DNA of 64,000 nt from Hordeum vulgare subsp. vulgare (Eukaryota; Streptophyta; Magnoliopsida; Poales; Poaceae), in contig NC_058524.1 of NCBI RefSeq assembly GCF_904849725.1, positions 488,071,763 through 488,135,762 on the forward strand, in the 5' to 3' direction. The notes beneath the pieces are model-generated. The model saw only the letters and a list, made by a program, of their open reading frames with translations, was not told the origin of the DNA and searched no databases. Made by a program: the position numbers and the translations under genes. Of the stretch, positions 1 to 11,285 are shown in pieces; position 1 is the stretch's first letter, and each line of letters begins with the position of its first letter.

Positions 1-1230
1 GTATTAGCAGCTGAATGTATCAGATTCAACCACACCTGAAAGATTAGTATCTGCAAGCAAAGTATCAGCAGCAAAGTAGTATGATAACAATGGTGTCAGA
101 AACGATCTGTTGATGGCAGACTATTCCTAACTGTCGTATCAATGGCGCCAGAAGTTGCCCTATGACGGAAATTGCCTTTTCCCGTCAACGACGAGCGAAC
201 CACAATTGTAGCAGGTAGCAGTAGTGTAACGAGTAACAGCAGTGGCGAGGAACAACAATAGTGACAGCAGTAGCAAGTAGCAACAGTAGCAACAACAGTA
301 GCAACAGTAATAACAGCAGTAGCAGCAGAGCAAAACAAGTAACACCAATAGCAACAATAGTAAGACAAGTAACAGCAGCAGTGGGACAAACTCGTAGGCA
401 ATGGGACGGTGATTCGTTTGGATGATATTCATCATGCAACAGTTATAACACGGAGAGATATGTGGCTAGCTCCCGTTCGTCAATGTGATGTAGGCATGCA
501 TTCCGTGTGTCATCATACGTGCTTAGGGAAAAGAACTTGCATGACATCTATTGTCCATACCTCCCATGGCAGCGGGGTCCAAAAGGATACTACAGGATAT
601 TAAGGTTCTCCTTTTAATAAATAATCGAAACAACGCATTAGCACTTGGTGAACACATGAACTCCTCAAACTATGGTCATCACCGGGAGTGGTTATTGTCA
701 CTCCGGGGTTGCCGGGTCATAACACATAGTAGGTAACTACAACTTGCAAGATCGGATCTAAAACACACATATATTGGTGACAACATAATAATTTCAGATC
801 TGAAATCATGGCACTCGGGCCCTAGTGACAAGCATTAAGCATGGCAAAGTAGTAGCAACATCAATCTCAGAACATAGTGGATACTAGGGATCAATCCCCG
901 TCAAAACTAACTCGATTACATGATAGATCTCATCCTACTCATCACGGCCCAGCGAGCCTACGAATAGATTACTCACGAACGATGAAGAGCTTCATGGAAT
1001 TGGAGAGGGAATAAGGTTGATGATGACGATGGCGACGATTTCCCCTCTCCGGAGACCAAAACGGACTCCAGATCTGTCCTCCAGATGAAGAACAGGATGT
1101 GGCGGCGCCTCCGTATCGCAAGCGTGACGAGATCTTCTCTTCTGATTTTTTTCTGGGCGAATGTGAATTTATAGAGCTGAGATTGGGGGCGGTAGAGCCC
1201 CGTGGGAAAAACCAACGCAAGCTCAAGAGG
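1..1230 (-). repeat. Athila-lineage LTR fragment (Sabrina/WHAM type)
   Basis: Read on the minus strand this is the body and 3' part of a long terminal repeat of the Athila-lineage gypsy families common in Triticeae. Recognisable parts are the 'GAGCTTGCGTTGG'-like edge near 1210-1230, a TATA box (TATAAAT, minus) at 1167-1173, and a GC-rich leader. The LTR 3' end lies left of the window. At about 1230 it abuts a gypsy reverse transcriptase coding sequence mid-domain, and the LTR start (TGATACG) is absent there. It is therefore truncated at that edge, or its first part was deleted after insertion. The family name comes from memory of Triticeae repeats. Confidence 0.75.
225..375. repeat. Imperfect (GTAGCAACA)n-like microsatellite inside LTR
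   Basis: A run of CAA/CAG/GTA-type triplets (repeated 'agcaacagtagcaac' units) spans this interval. Similar trinucleotide tracts are a normal part of this LTR type near its 3' end, so it is likely an LTR component and not an independent satellite. It produces long Leu/Tyr/Cys-rich spurious reading frames on the minus strand. Confidence 0.8.
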
Positions 1231-2187
1231 TAGCATGCATCACATAGAGCAATAAAAACAACATGCAAATGATCGAAGTGTTCCTCCAAAGATCTACTAT
1301 AAATCAGTATATCATCAAAGTAGACTACCACAAATCGTCCCAATGAAAGCACATAAAACCTCATTCATTAATCTCATGAAAGTGCTAGGTGCATTAGTTA
1401 ACCCAAAAGGCATAACTAACCACTCATATAATCCAAACTTAGTTTTAAATGTTGTTTTCCATTCACCTCCCAATTTCATGCGTATTTGATGGTATCCACT
1501 ACGCAAATCAATTTTAGAGAAAATTGTAGAACCACTTAATTCATCAAGCATATCATCTAACCTAGGAATAGGATGATGATAACAAATAGTAATATTATTA
1601 ATGCCTCTACAATCAACACACATACATGATGTACCATCCTTTTTCGGCACTAGAATAATAGGAACAATACAAGGACTAAGAGATTCGCGTATATAACCTT
1701 TGTCGAGAAGCTCCTGTACTTGACACATAATCTCCTTTGTCTCCTCTGGATTGGTGCGATATGGTGCACGGTTGGGTAGCGATGCACCGGGAATTACGTC
1801 AATCTAATGCTCAATCCCTCTAATAGGTGGTAATCCCGGTGGCACGTCTTGTGGAAATATGTCAGTGAACTCCTACAAAATGTTAATGATTGAAAGATTC
1901 AAACAAGGAGGCATGTCCTCTAATGAAAATAATACCTCTTTGCATACGAAAGCATAGAAAGCAGATGGAGTAGCATCCAAATCAGTAATATCAGATTTAG
2001 TGGCAAGTAAGCAACCAGTCTTTAGAATTATTTTAGATGCAACACTAGATGATGGTTTATTAGGCCTATTGTGTTGCTCAAATTCCTTTGCTACAATCTG
2101 ATTTTCACTCTTATGTAGGTCCTGTTTTTCTTTACTAGCTCTAGCAATGTCATCTTTCATAATATGTTCAGGATACATAGGAAGCAA
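1231..2187 (-). pseudogene. Gypsy pol fragment: protease-RT linker and RT palm, truncated
   Basis: This is the N-terminal half of a Ty3/gypsy reverse transcriptase, which copies element RNA into cDNA. The best stretch (1315-1728) has VPKKDG, the CVDCRGINN block, the [11 protein letters not shown] motif and the [12 protein letters not shown] motif. The catalytic YFDD lies in the next frame (about 1300), so a frameshift separates the fingers from the active site. Reading then runs to about 1232, where it stops against an Athila-type LTR; thumb, RNase H and integrase are absent. The part at 1873-2187 is the linker after protease (LLATKSDITDLD-like). It is in series with gag/protease at 2231-4073 on the same strand. 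Non-functional. Confidence 0.85.
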
Positions 2188-2230
2188 AGTTATATTTTGA
2201 TATTTATGAACAAGAGTACACTTATTTATC

Positions 2231-4073
2231 CTACCATGGTGTACAATTTTTTATATAAAATTGCCATTTTCTACCAAGTAAAACAGATCCTGCTTGCATG
2301 GGTACCACATCAGAATCAACAAAATCAGAATATATAGCAATGCTAAAATGCACATGAAAAGTACGTGTTACCTTAACCTTGCCACTGTTGTTGAACCACT
2401 GGATGTAATAAGGATGAGGATGTGGTCTGGTGGTGAGAGACAACTTCTCCACCATCTCCATGCTAGCTAAGTTGTTGCAACGCCCTCCATCGATGATTAT
2501 GCGAACATAACGTTTCTTCACAACTCCCTTTGTATGGAACATGTTGTGCCTCTGGTTTTGCTCAGCCTGTGTTACCTGCACACTTAAAACACGTTGAGCA
2601 ACTAAGCTTTCACACCTGTCAGCGTAGTGAGAAGCCATGTATTGTGTCTCTTGTTCAGTATCATCTACACCCTGTTCTCCACTTGCAATAAGAGCGAGAG
2701 TCTCCTCGTCATAATCACTAGCGGAGTTATATCCACTATCCTCAGTAACAATCGTCACACGCTTGGATGTGCACTCTCTCGCATAATGACCTCCTCCCTT
2801 GCAACGACGAGAGATAACCTCATGTGTTTGCCTTGTGGATTCCATGGATGAAGAAGAGCTCTGTGTTGGCCTGGAAGGTGTTCTCTTGGCGGAGGGTGGG
2901 GCACGGGCCTGTTTCCTAGTATCTATGCTCAAGTTGGTGTCTGAAGTAGGCGGTGCTGATGTAGGAGGACCTGTGGAAGTAGATGAGGTCCGTGGCATCC
3001 ATGAGGAAGTGCGGCCTGCAAAAAAGTTAGTTCTTGCCAATGCCTGTCGATCCTGCACTTCATGTTCAGCTTTGTAAGCAAGATGGAATAGACGAGTGAT
3101 AGTGTTATAATCCTTATATTCTAGAATAGTGTGAATATCTCTATTTAATCCACCCATAAAACATGCAAGCATAGATTCATTATCCTCAACAATACCACAT
3201 CTAATCATGCCAGTTTGCAATTCCTGCTAATATTCTTCTATAGAATTTTTTCCTTGCCTAATGCTGCAATTTTTCAAGTAATTCACTATGATAATATGGT
3301 GGAAGCCAATGAGTACGCATAGCATTTTTCTAAGCAGCCCAAGTAGTTGGAATATTAGCATGATGTATTCGACAATGTTCAGACCACCAAACACAAGCAA
3401 AACTAGTAAATGAACAAACAAGAGCAGCAACACGTCTTTCCTTAGGAAATTGTAAGCATGTAAAACGTTGCTCAGCTTCTAACTCCCAAGTAAGATATAT
3501 ATCAGGAACATATCAGCCATAAAATGTAGGAATATTCAATGTAATTTTAGGGAGATAGTCATGATCCCGTACCTGAGAAGGTGGTGCAGCCCTACCATTG
3601 CAATTGTATCCATGTAGATGACCCATTGCTTGTGGTGGTTGTTGTTGTCCCTAGTTCTGATTTGGAGCAACCTCTCCCTCATCATCGCCATCACCATCAT
3701 AATCCTCATTCTCGTTAGCCACAAAAACCTCAATAGTAGCAGCAGGAGCAACCACACCAGACTTTTGTGCTTGGCCGAAAGGCACACATCGCGCTCGTCC
3801 CACAAAATCCGGGCCTCGTTGCTATCGTTGTTGTTGTTGTTGGAGAGGGACGGAAGCTGCAGCTGGTGGTGGTAGACAGGCAAGCACCTCATTGAACTTG
3901 GCGTACATCTTGGTGTTGAATGTCTTTTCCAAACCATCTAGCTTCTCCATGGCCTTTCCAAGGCTGGTCACGAAGTCTTGTAGCTCGTCAACCATCATTT
4001 GCTGAAATTTATCTTGGAGCCCCCGGTTGGTCAGGCTCTCCTAGTCGATCTTGTCGTCTTGTGATCCTGGCAT
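2231..4073 (-). pseudogene. Gypsy gag and protease region, broken by stops
   Basis: Gag packages element RNA and the protease matures the polyprotein. The start ATG at 4071-4073 opens a frame beginning MPGSQDDKID, followed by an early TAG. The same frame resumes through a Gln-rich stretch, a retrotransposon gag core (tryptophan-rich WELEAEQRF and WWSEHCR blocks, about 3300-3560), and from 3220 a 329-codon open stretch. That stretch contains a degenerate zinc knuckle (CKGGGHYAREC, with the first Cys spacing altered to one Cys only) and an IIIDGG protease motif with catalytic Asp. At least five in-frame stops are visible before 3220. The 2231 end is a stop in front of the pol linker. Recognition of the family is from memory. 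Confidence 0.8.
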
Positions 4074-5195
4074 GGTTACCAACAATAAGAACACAGAAGA
4101 ATATGAACGTACAGACTACTAGGAAGTGGTGGTGCTGGTGGTGGTGTGTCACAAATCTGTCAAGCAAATCTCAAATTCTTACTAGTTCTTACCGAGTAGC
4201 ATTGTAGTCAAAACTCTCAAAGCTTGGATAGAGCGATTGCTAGGTGATGTCAAACACACGACGTAGATGTATGTGGAGCTGGGAAGGCTTATAATATGGT
4301 AGCAAAAAGGGTCAGCAATAATCAGTTCAGAAATGCAAAGTTGAAAGGACGCTCAACAATGGTACCGTGATGGTCCTAGGCTAGACCGTACTAGGGACGC
4401 GAGCCTCGAACACCAATAAAATCACGAGGATACACGTAAACAAGGGAAGATCCACCCAGATTTTTTTCTTTTTTTGTGCTCTTTTATTTGGAAAATCACT
4501 ATAATGGCGAGTGTCAACTCTTTCGAAAGACTAAAAAGAGGATAGGCACGAAAAAAAATTACTGATTATTTTTGGTAGCAATTCGGGGCTGCGACGACCA
4601 AAATTTGCAACAAAAATCACTATGGTGCCGAGTGTCTCAATACTCTATAAAAAGCCTAACAACACGATAGGGAAAAAATCACCCTCCGAATTTTTGGCCT
4701 CAAAAGTGCTCCGAAAAGCGTGCCAGAATATTTTTTCCGAAACCTACTCAGGTAAGGAAACGCGAAACCGAAGACAAGAGGATCTCGAAATTAACCTCAT
4801 ATGTAAAGGACTCGGACTAGGATTGGTGGTGGATATGTGGTGGTGATATATGACAGCAAGGATGATGGTGGCGTGGTAGTGGTATATGGCAGCAGCGATG
4901 ATGGTATTGTGGTGGTGGTATATGGCAGCAATGAAAGATGGCGCAGTAATGGCGTGACAACCTTTGCACACAATTGAAAACTCTAAAGGACTGGACACTA
5001 AGATCAACAACTCGACACGATGATGTAAGCGCAAATTCATCAAAGCAAAATACTGAAAAGACTATGCAAAGGCTAGATTGATTCGGATATGATGATCTAA
5101 CCCAAATTTTTTGTGGCTTTTCCGTGGACTATAGGTATGAAGAACAAATGCGATCTAACTAAAAAAACTGGTAAATTCTCACCGAGCAACTTGGA
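4074..5195 (-). other. Untranslated leader of the gypsy element
   Basis: This is the non-coding sequence between the primer binding site and the gag ATG. It contains poly-T/A tracts around 4460-4560 and a short imperfect minisatellite (4830-4945). Reading frames here are short and unlike known proteins. Confidence 0.6.
4830..4945. repeat. Imperfect tandem repeat, about 38-40 bp x 3
   Basis: Three degenerate units share the core 'ggtatatggcagca' followed by 'gatgatggt'. They lie in the leader of the gypsy element. Unit boundaries are approximate and were set by eye. Confidence 0.65.
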
Positions 5196-5208
5196 AATCT
5201 GATACCAC
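5196..5208 (-). other. Primer binding site, tRNA-iMet type
   Basis: The minus strand reads TGGTATCAGATTT two bases after the LTR end. The first ten bases match the TGGTATCAGA complement of the plant initiator tRNA-Met 3' end. This fixes the LTR boundary at 5210 and the minus orientation of the element. Confidence 0.85.
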
Positions 5209-5209
5209 T

Positions 5210-6130
5210 TGATAGAGCCAACGTTGTCCATGTCTTTCAATGAGATGGTGGTTATCATTTTTGGTGGAGTGGACTTAGACGATCAGACTACGAACATGTG
5301 AGGACGTCGCGCCTTAGCAATTGCTAAACCAACTCTGAGAGGTTATTGACCACACCGGATCACGATCAACCTCACCACGAGGGTATGTTTCCTGCACGCA
5401 AACGAAGAACAAGCAAGAAACTAAGATTGCAATCTGGATATTGCGAATATAAGAGGAAAGCTTTATTGATCAAAGTGGGGTTCTGTGATTCCCTTGTCTC
5501 GTCGTGGAACACAAACGGACAATGCAAAGTTGAAGCTATTGCGAACTTGTAATATAAACAAAACCCAAGTCTAAACGGCGCCCTAAGGGTTGTATATATG
5601 GGGGGATAGAGGTGGAATTTTGTGACCCCTTGGAGGAGGGGTCCGAAACCGACCCTAACTCAATTTCCCCACACATACAGACTCTAAAAATAGCCTATGA
5701 TACGGTATTTCAAAATTACATGGGCCTGGCACAAAAATAAGGTGGCGCAGCACCTATAATAGCCTATGGACGAAATTTATAAAGTGGTGTCTTGAATATT
5801 TCACCCAAGCCTTCATGCTCTCCTTATGGTGGCTTCGAAGTGCGAAAATCATCACTCGGAGCTCCATCGTTCTTTCCCGCGCGTGCACCTTCTTCTTCAT
5901 GCTTGATACCACTCCAACGGGTATCCTTCTTATATATGCTAGGTCCTTCATTGATAAGTACAACAAAAGTATCTAACTTAGGCAGGATCATATGTTCATG
6001 AACATTAGAAGGATTTCCAAGAAACGAAAGTACCCGGTAAATCAATTGGCGTGTGCGAGCTCTAGTAATTGGTCCAATATGTATAGCACCTGGGGTTGTG
6101 GGTGTAACAATGGTATTGATGTCCTCATCA
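5210..6130 (-). repeat. 5' LTR of the chromovirus-like gypsy element
   Basis: On the minus strand the repeat runs from TGATGAGGACATC (6130) to GGCTCTATCA (5210), a TG...CA repeat of 921 bp. It is followed by a 1-base spacer and the PBS. A TATATA box is present on both strands near 5592-5599. To the right the sequence changes to copia LTR material with GGTAGTACCG motifs. The partner LTR would lie left of the window, so the length was not confirmed by a second copy. Confidence 0.7.
5824..6129 (-). CDS. Pol C-terminal tail encoded inside the LTR
   Basis: From the second base of the LTR a single frame stays open for about 100 codons, starting D-E-D-I and containing GPITRARTR and the block NVHEHMILPKLDTF. 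The GPxTRAR motif is typical of the extreme C-terminus of chromovirus polyproteins. In the 3' LTR this frame would be the continuation of pol. In the 5' LTR, seen here, it is a silent copy with no start codon of its own at the LTR edge; an internal Met occurs at 6045. Pol overlap with the LTR is known in the CRM clade of chromoviruses. Whether this family belongs there is not established from the sequence. Confidence 0.6.
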   Translation of the reverse strand, partial: DEDINTIVTPTTPGAIHIGPITRARTRQLIYRVLSFLGNPSNVHEHMILPKLDTFVVLINEGPSIYKKDTRWSGIKHEEEGARAGKNDGAPSDDFRTSKPP

Positions 6131-7127
6131 GGTAATACCGCGCTACGGGAGCGGTACTCCCGCTTGCACGGTAGTACCGGTCACTGAGTAACGGTGCTAC
6201 CGCCCGGGCGGCGGAAATGCTTCCGCGACACGGGAACGGAAGAACAACTGAGAAAAATCTCACACTTTTGGAGACAACTGAGAGTACAGTATACATGGAT
6301 ACAAATGCCGACCTACTCACGCCTAGAATCCGCTAAAAAATCAGGAAAACACCTCATGCATCGCCCTAGAACAAGATATGAAAACGCAAAGCCGATGGAA
6401 AAATAACATGGGCAATACCGGAGTCCATGGCGCAAGGAGGAGAGGGGGATGAGCCCTCCGGTCAGAAGAGTGAGGAACGACACAAAGAGGGAGATCCGGA
6501 GCGAGCCTCCGGGGGCGTTGCAGTCGTCTGTGGGAAGGAGAATGAGAGGGAGGAGGAGAGAATAGGTATGGGGAAAGTTAGAACCCCCTCGGCCCATCTC
6601 GTAACCCCTAGGCATTTCCTGAAGCGGTAGTACCTTGGATATGAGTGGTAGTGCCGCTTGCGCGGTTGTACCAGCCATGTCTGAGTGGTAGTACTGCTTC
6701 TTGCACAGGAACAACCTAGCCCAAACAATGATAAAAATGGTGAAAACCCAGAAACTTCAACAAAGACAAAAAGAGAATATACTCCAAGAGATTAAAGATA
6801 CACACAAAGGAAGATAAACAATACTGACATTTATGCCACAAACGAAGAAGCTCATAAAAATCAAATGTCTCACGAGGAAGGGGCGGTGGCCGAGGCCACC
6901 TATGTTTTAGTCAATTGGTATGGCACCACGAAGATTTTAACCTTGGGACTATGACCAAAACTCGTCTTTGAAGAACTAGTACCAATCAACATGGTCAAAG
7001 TGAAAGACTTGATTGATTTATACATGATAAGGGGATGGAGAGTTCATTGAGAGAACAACACTCCTCCTAAATTCATGCCTACATCTAAAAAAGATAGTAT
7101 GATGAGAGTGATGGGGTGTGCCTAGTT
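6131..7127 (-). other. 3' non-coding region and partial 3' LTR of the SIRE-like copia
   Basis: After the copia pol stop (7128) comes about 400 bp of A/T-rich 3' region. It is followed by a stretch rich in 'ggtagtaccgc' words, direct and inverted (6135-6190 and 6625-6700), of a kind I associate with long SIRE/Maximus-type copia LTRs. The chromovirus LTR interrupts it at 6130. I could not fix the exact LTR start or polypurine tract. Reading frames such as 6313-6714 (minus) show no domain I recognise. Confidence 0.45.
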
Positions 7128-8522
7128 TCATTTCACATTGCTGAAATCAATGATATTTAGCTCATGCCTTAACTCGTGAAATCTTGCTTTATTCAATGGC
7201 TTCGTGAAAATATTCGCAAGCTGATCGTTAGTGTTGAGGTAAATGAGATCAATCTCCCCACGCTTGATATGATCCCGGATGAAATGGTGACGAATACTAA
7301 TGTGCTTCGTCTTGCAGTGTTGAACCGAGTTATTGGAGATCGAGATAGCACTTATATTATCACAATAAAGAGGCACTTTGTCACATGTGACATCGTAATC
7401 CTTTAAAGTTCGCCTTACCCAAAGCAACTGAGCACAACAACTTGCAGCAGCGACATACTCAACCTTGGTGGACGAGAGAGAAACACAATTTTGTTTCTTG
7501 GAAGACTAACTTACCAGAGAGCGACCAAGAAATTGTCAACCTCCGGAATTTGATTTCCTCTCCACACGGTCTTCCGCCTAATCCGAATCCGAGTGTCCTA
7601 TAAGATCAAATTAATCACCTTTGGATACCATAGGCCAAAGTTTGGGGTATGAGGCAACTATCGAAAGATTCGCTTGACAACCGCATAGTAATTTCCTTAG
7701 GTGCGGATTGAAATCGTGCACAAATTCCCACACTCAACATAATATCTCGTCTAGATGCACAAAGGTAAAGCAAGGAGCCAATCATAGGGCGATATACCTT
7801 TTGATCCACAACTTTACCATTGAGGTCGAGATCAAGATGGCAGTTGAGAGGCATGGGAGTGTTTGCCTTGGTTGGTTTGACGTCATCCATCTTGAACCTT
7901 TTGAGCATGTCTTGAGTATATTTTGCTTGATTGATGAAGGTTGCTTGACTTTTTTGCTTGAATTCGAATCCAAGGAAAAACTTCAACTCTCCCATCATAG
8001 ACATCTCAAACTCTTTGGTCATTAGTGCGGAAAACTCTTCATTAAAAGCTTTGTTAGAAGAACCAAAGACAATATCATCAACATATAGTTGGCATATGAA
8101 AAAAATCCCTTTTACCTTCTTAGTAAAAAGAGTAGGGTCAATTTTCCCAATTTCAAACCCACGATCAAGTAACATCTTAGTAAGGTGCTCATACTACGCG
8201 TGTGGGCTTGTTTAAGGCCATAGGGTGCCTTATCGAGAACATATACATGATTGGGGAACTTGGGATCGTTGAACCCCGGAGCTTGCTTGACATATAGCAA
8301 CTCGTTAAGGGGACCATTAATAAATGCACTCTTCACATCCTTTTGGTATAATTTGAAGTTGTGATGTGAAGCAAATGCAAGTAACATGCGAATAGATTCA
8401 AGGCGAACAACAGGAGCAAAGGTTTTACCATAGTCGATACCCTCAACTTGGGAGTAGCCTTGTCCTACCAATCTTTCCTTGTTACAAATGATGACACCGT
8501 TTGCATCTTGCTTGTTCTTAAA
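7128..8522 (-). pseudogene. Copia RT and RNase H, decayed
   Basis: Continuation of the copia pol after the nested insertion. The RT begins at the GIFKNK block (8522; the usual residue before IFK is Trp) and carries RLVGQGYSQ, the YGKTFAPVVRLESIR core, the QKDVKSAF motif, APYGLKQ and, after a frameshift near 8170-8200, the catalytic LYVDDIVFGS with intact Asp pair (about 8080). A further frameshift precedes RNase H, whose C-terminal part at 7128-7427 shows CDNISAI, the KTKHISIRHHFIRDH block and DQLANIFTKPL, ending normally at SNVK. Codons upstream of IFKNK that normally link to integrase are gone, lost together with part of the adjacent LTR. Non-functional. Confidence 0.9.
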
Positions 8523-8525
8523 GAT

Positions 8526-9338
8526 CCCATGTCCTCAAGAACAAAAGTGACTACTCACAAAGCATAATTATATTCATGACCAGAGAAGTATTGAATAGCA
8601 TCAAGGATCTGAACATATAATCTTCCATCGAGTAATCCAACTAGCATCAACTACAAAGAGTAATTAACACTACTAGCAACCTTACAAGTACCAATCGGAG
8701 TCGCGAGACGGAGATTGGTTACAAGAGATGAACTAGGGTTTGGAGATGAGATGGTGTTGATGAAGATGTTGATGGTGATGAGTCCCCTCCGATGAGAGGA
8801 GTGTTGGTGATGACGATGGCGACGTTTTCCCCCTCCGGGAGGGAAGTTTCCCCACCAGGACGACCCTGCCGGAGCTCTAGATTGATTCTGCTCAAGTTCC
8901 ACCTCGTGGCGGTGGTGAATCCTCCTGAAAGCCTCCTCTTGATTTTTTCTGGAACGAAACCCTCCTTATAGCAAGAGGGGGGAGCCAGAGGGCCAACAGG
9001 GAGCCCACAAGCCCCCTAGGCGCGGCCAGGGGGTAGGTCACGCCTAGCAGACTTGTGGACTCCTGGTGGCTCCCCTGTGGTACTTCTTCCACCCAGTATT
9101 TTTTATAAATTCCAAAATAAATCCTCGTTGATTTTCACGGCTTTTGGAGTTGCGCAGAATAGGTATCTCAAACTTGCTCCTTTTTCAGGCCAGAATTCCA
9201 ACTGCCAGTGTTCTCCATCTTCTTGTAAATCTTGTAAAATAAGAGAGAAAAGGCATAATTATTGTACCGTGAAGTGTAATAACAACCCATAAAGCGATAA
9301 ATATCAACATAAAAGCATGATGCAAAATGGACGTATCA
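8526..9338 (-). repeat. 3' LTR of the Athila-like element, 3' end deleted
   Basis: This aligns with 31111-31922 over about 812 bp, with roughly 48 differences by eye (near 6%). It begins, in element orientation, with TGATACGTCC at 9338 just after the polypurine tract. It stops at about 8526, so the last ~710 bp of the LTR (equivalent to 30400-31110) are missing. It contains the palindromic block 'cacaagcc...ggcttgtg' (here mutated) at 8999-9053. Confidence 0.9.
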
Positions 9339-9352
9339 ACTCCCCCAAGCTT
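9339..9352 (-). other. Polypurine tract of the Athila-like element
   Basis: The minus strand reads AGCTTGGGGGAGT directly before the LTR start TGATACGTCC. A G-rich purine tract at this point primes plus-strand synthesis in LTR retrotransposons. It marks the internal/3' LTR junction. Confidence 0.85.
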
Positions 9353-11073
9353 AGACTTCGCTGGTCCTCAAGCGGAAACCAAGATAAATAAATATGCCCA
9401 CATGTTTAGAGAGAGATGTGTCGACAAAACAAAATACGGACATGCAGGCATCATGATCATAGTTAGAACAACAATAACATCATATCATCTCTTATGCTAA
9501 AGTGATAATTCCTTCACAAAGTAAAGTATGGATCAAGAACCTTATTGAGAATTAACAATCAATAGCCTTTAGTCATTGAAGCAATTGCAATTTATCATAA
9601 CATCGGAAAGAGTCAAATAAGAGCTTGTAAAGCAAATCCACATACTCAATCATCCTTTCGTCTTCTACAATTGCTACAACTCATGAGATGAAAGTTTCAG
9701 TTGGACACAAAGAAAGATAGGGGCTTATAGTTTCGCCTCCCAACTATTTACCTCAAGGGTAATGTCAACAATAGTAATTCATGAATACTTACTTCCAAGT
9801 TGACATAAGAATAAAGATCTTTCCCTAGCATATGACGTTAGCCAAGATAAAGGTGGAATAAGGAATTGGTGTAGATCACCATGACTCTTTCAAGGGCAGA
9901 AAGTAAAGGTACAAGATAGGCCCTTCGCAGAGGGAAGCAGAGGTTATCATGCACTTTTGAGGTTTGGATGTGTGTCCCCTTAGTGTGAAGGAACGTCACT
10001 TTATATTTCCTCCTGTGATAAAGAACTTTATTATGCAGTATGTCGCTTTTATGTCTTCCTCATCACAGGTTCGTACAAAGCTTATTTTCCACACACTAAT
10101 AGATCATACATATTTTAGGGAGCAATTTTTATTGCTTGCATCGATGACAACTTACTTGAGGGATCTTATGCAATACATAGGTAGGTATGGCGGACTCTCA
10201 TGGCAAAACTGGGTTGAAGGTTTATGGGTGCACAAGTAGTATCTCTACTTGGTGCGGAAGTTTTGGCTGATATGGGGTGGAACAAGCGTCACATGCTCAG
10301 GGATCTCTAGTCATATAACATTGCTCGGAACCAATCAAACATAATTCATTATGATGTCTTCCTTGTCCAACATCTACTTCTAAGTATGCAATAGTTTAGT
10401 GAGTGTTCACAATCATAGATAGTGTCCAAGATGATATATTTATAAGTCAACCTCTCTTTCTTTATTACTTCCTATTAATTGCAGCAATGACCAAGGTCTA
10501 CGTTTGTCCACCAACAACAAGTTTCAATCAACATTATTTTTATATGTGAAGCCATCACTTCCCATAAGATCATTAAATGACCTTTCATGCTTTTGTTCTT
10601 TTATCATTCTTTTCTTTAGATCATGGCATGAAGCAAGGCCCTTAACTAAAACACTATTTATTATATGACGCACGAATTCGAATACATTGGGGGTGACACA
10701 AAGCAAAACTCAAGCCTAAAACACTAAGAACTTTATTCTACTAGAGAAAGATAAAACCAAAAAGGATCAAACTAAGAAAAGGTAAAGGCAAAATATGTGA
10801 TGGTGATACGATACCGGGGCAACTCCCCGAAGCTTCGTACAAGCCAAGGGGATTGTCCATACCCGTGCTTAGTTGTCTTCCTTCAGAGGTGATGGTGGTG
10901 GAGTTGTTTTGTCTTTTGATTCCAAGAGGGCCATCAATCTTTGATTTATACCTTGGAGCTCTGTGATATGTTTCTACAGCAAAACAACTTCACGAGTGAG
11001 ATAAATATTACGAACACGAGTTATTTCACATAACCTCAAGAGCTCGATCAAGGATGGAGGTAAAAGGTGGAGC
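9353..11073 (-). other. 3' internal region of the Athila-like element, no clear coding
   Basis: About 1.7 kb between the small 3' frame and the PPT. Athila elements carry an env-position region here. I see only short frames with stops (for example minus 10524-10706 and plus 9964-10239) and recognise no membrane or envelope-like protein. Treated as non-coding remains. Confidence 0.6.
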
Positions 11074-11285
11074 TAAGGTTGAAAAAAATCCTCTTCCTCA
11101 GCTTCTTCCTTGTTGAGCACAGATTGCCCTTCGTCCAACTCCGGATTCTTCTCCTTACTTTTGCCCTTAGTTTCTTTAGGTAGTATTTCCTTGGACTACA
11201 TGACCTCCATTCTTTTCAGATCAGCATTTACTTCTTCATATACTTGAGGGAGATCGTTCTCCCCTACAGATTCATGAGACGACAT
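11074..11285 (-). pseudogene. Small acidic/charged frame in the env position of the Athila-like element
   Basis: The ATG at 11283-11285 opens a frame beginning MSSHESVGEN, rich in Glu, Lys and Asp, with one in-frame TAG near 11199. It ends at a TAG at 11074 after an acidic EEAEEEDFFQP stretch. Further charged heptad-like sequence continues to about 10880 beyond stops (REV-, LMALLESKDK-type). Small coiled-coil frames downstream of integrase are found in Triticeae Athila-like families. Function is unknown and no domain is recognised. It may be the remains of a 3' accessory protein. Confidence 0.4.

Larger units (their letters stand above)
1231..6130 (-). mobile_element. Truncated Ty3/gypsy chromovirus-like element
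   Basis: A minus-strand LTR retrotransposon with, from right to left, 5' LTR (5210-6130), a tRNA-iMet-type primer binding site (5196-5208), a leader, gag (from 4073), protease and the first half of RT. RT is cut off at about 1231 by an Athila-type LTR, so the rest of RT, RNase H, integrase and the 3' LTR are missing from the window. The gag start, zinc knuckle region and RT match a well-known Triticeae chromovirus-type polyprotein. It is inserted in the 3' LTR/3' region of the SIRE-like copia element to its right. Stops and frameshifts make it defective. Confidence 0.85.

Noticed and set aside
138..160. Possible primer binding site (TGGCGCCATTGATAC, minus)
   Set aside because: It resembles a PBS only over the first seven bases, and LTR sequence continues on both sides to position 1.
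96..439. Overlapping Leu/Tyr/Cys-rich minus ORFs that look like membrane proteins
   Set aside because: They are produced in three frames by the CAA/CAG/GTA microsatellite in an LTR.
3618..3875. Plus ORF with hydrophobic stretch
   Set aside because: Lies on the opposite strand of gypsy gag; shadow frame.
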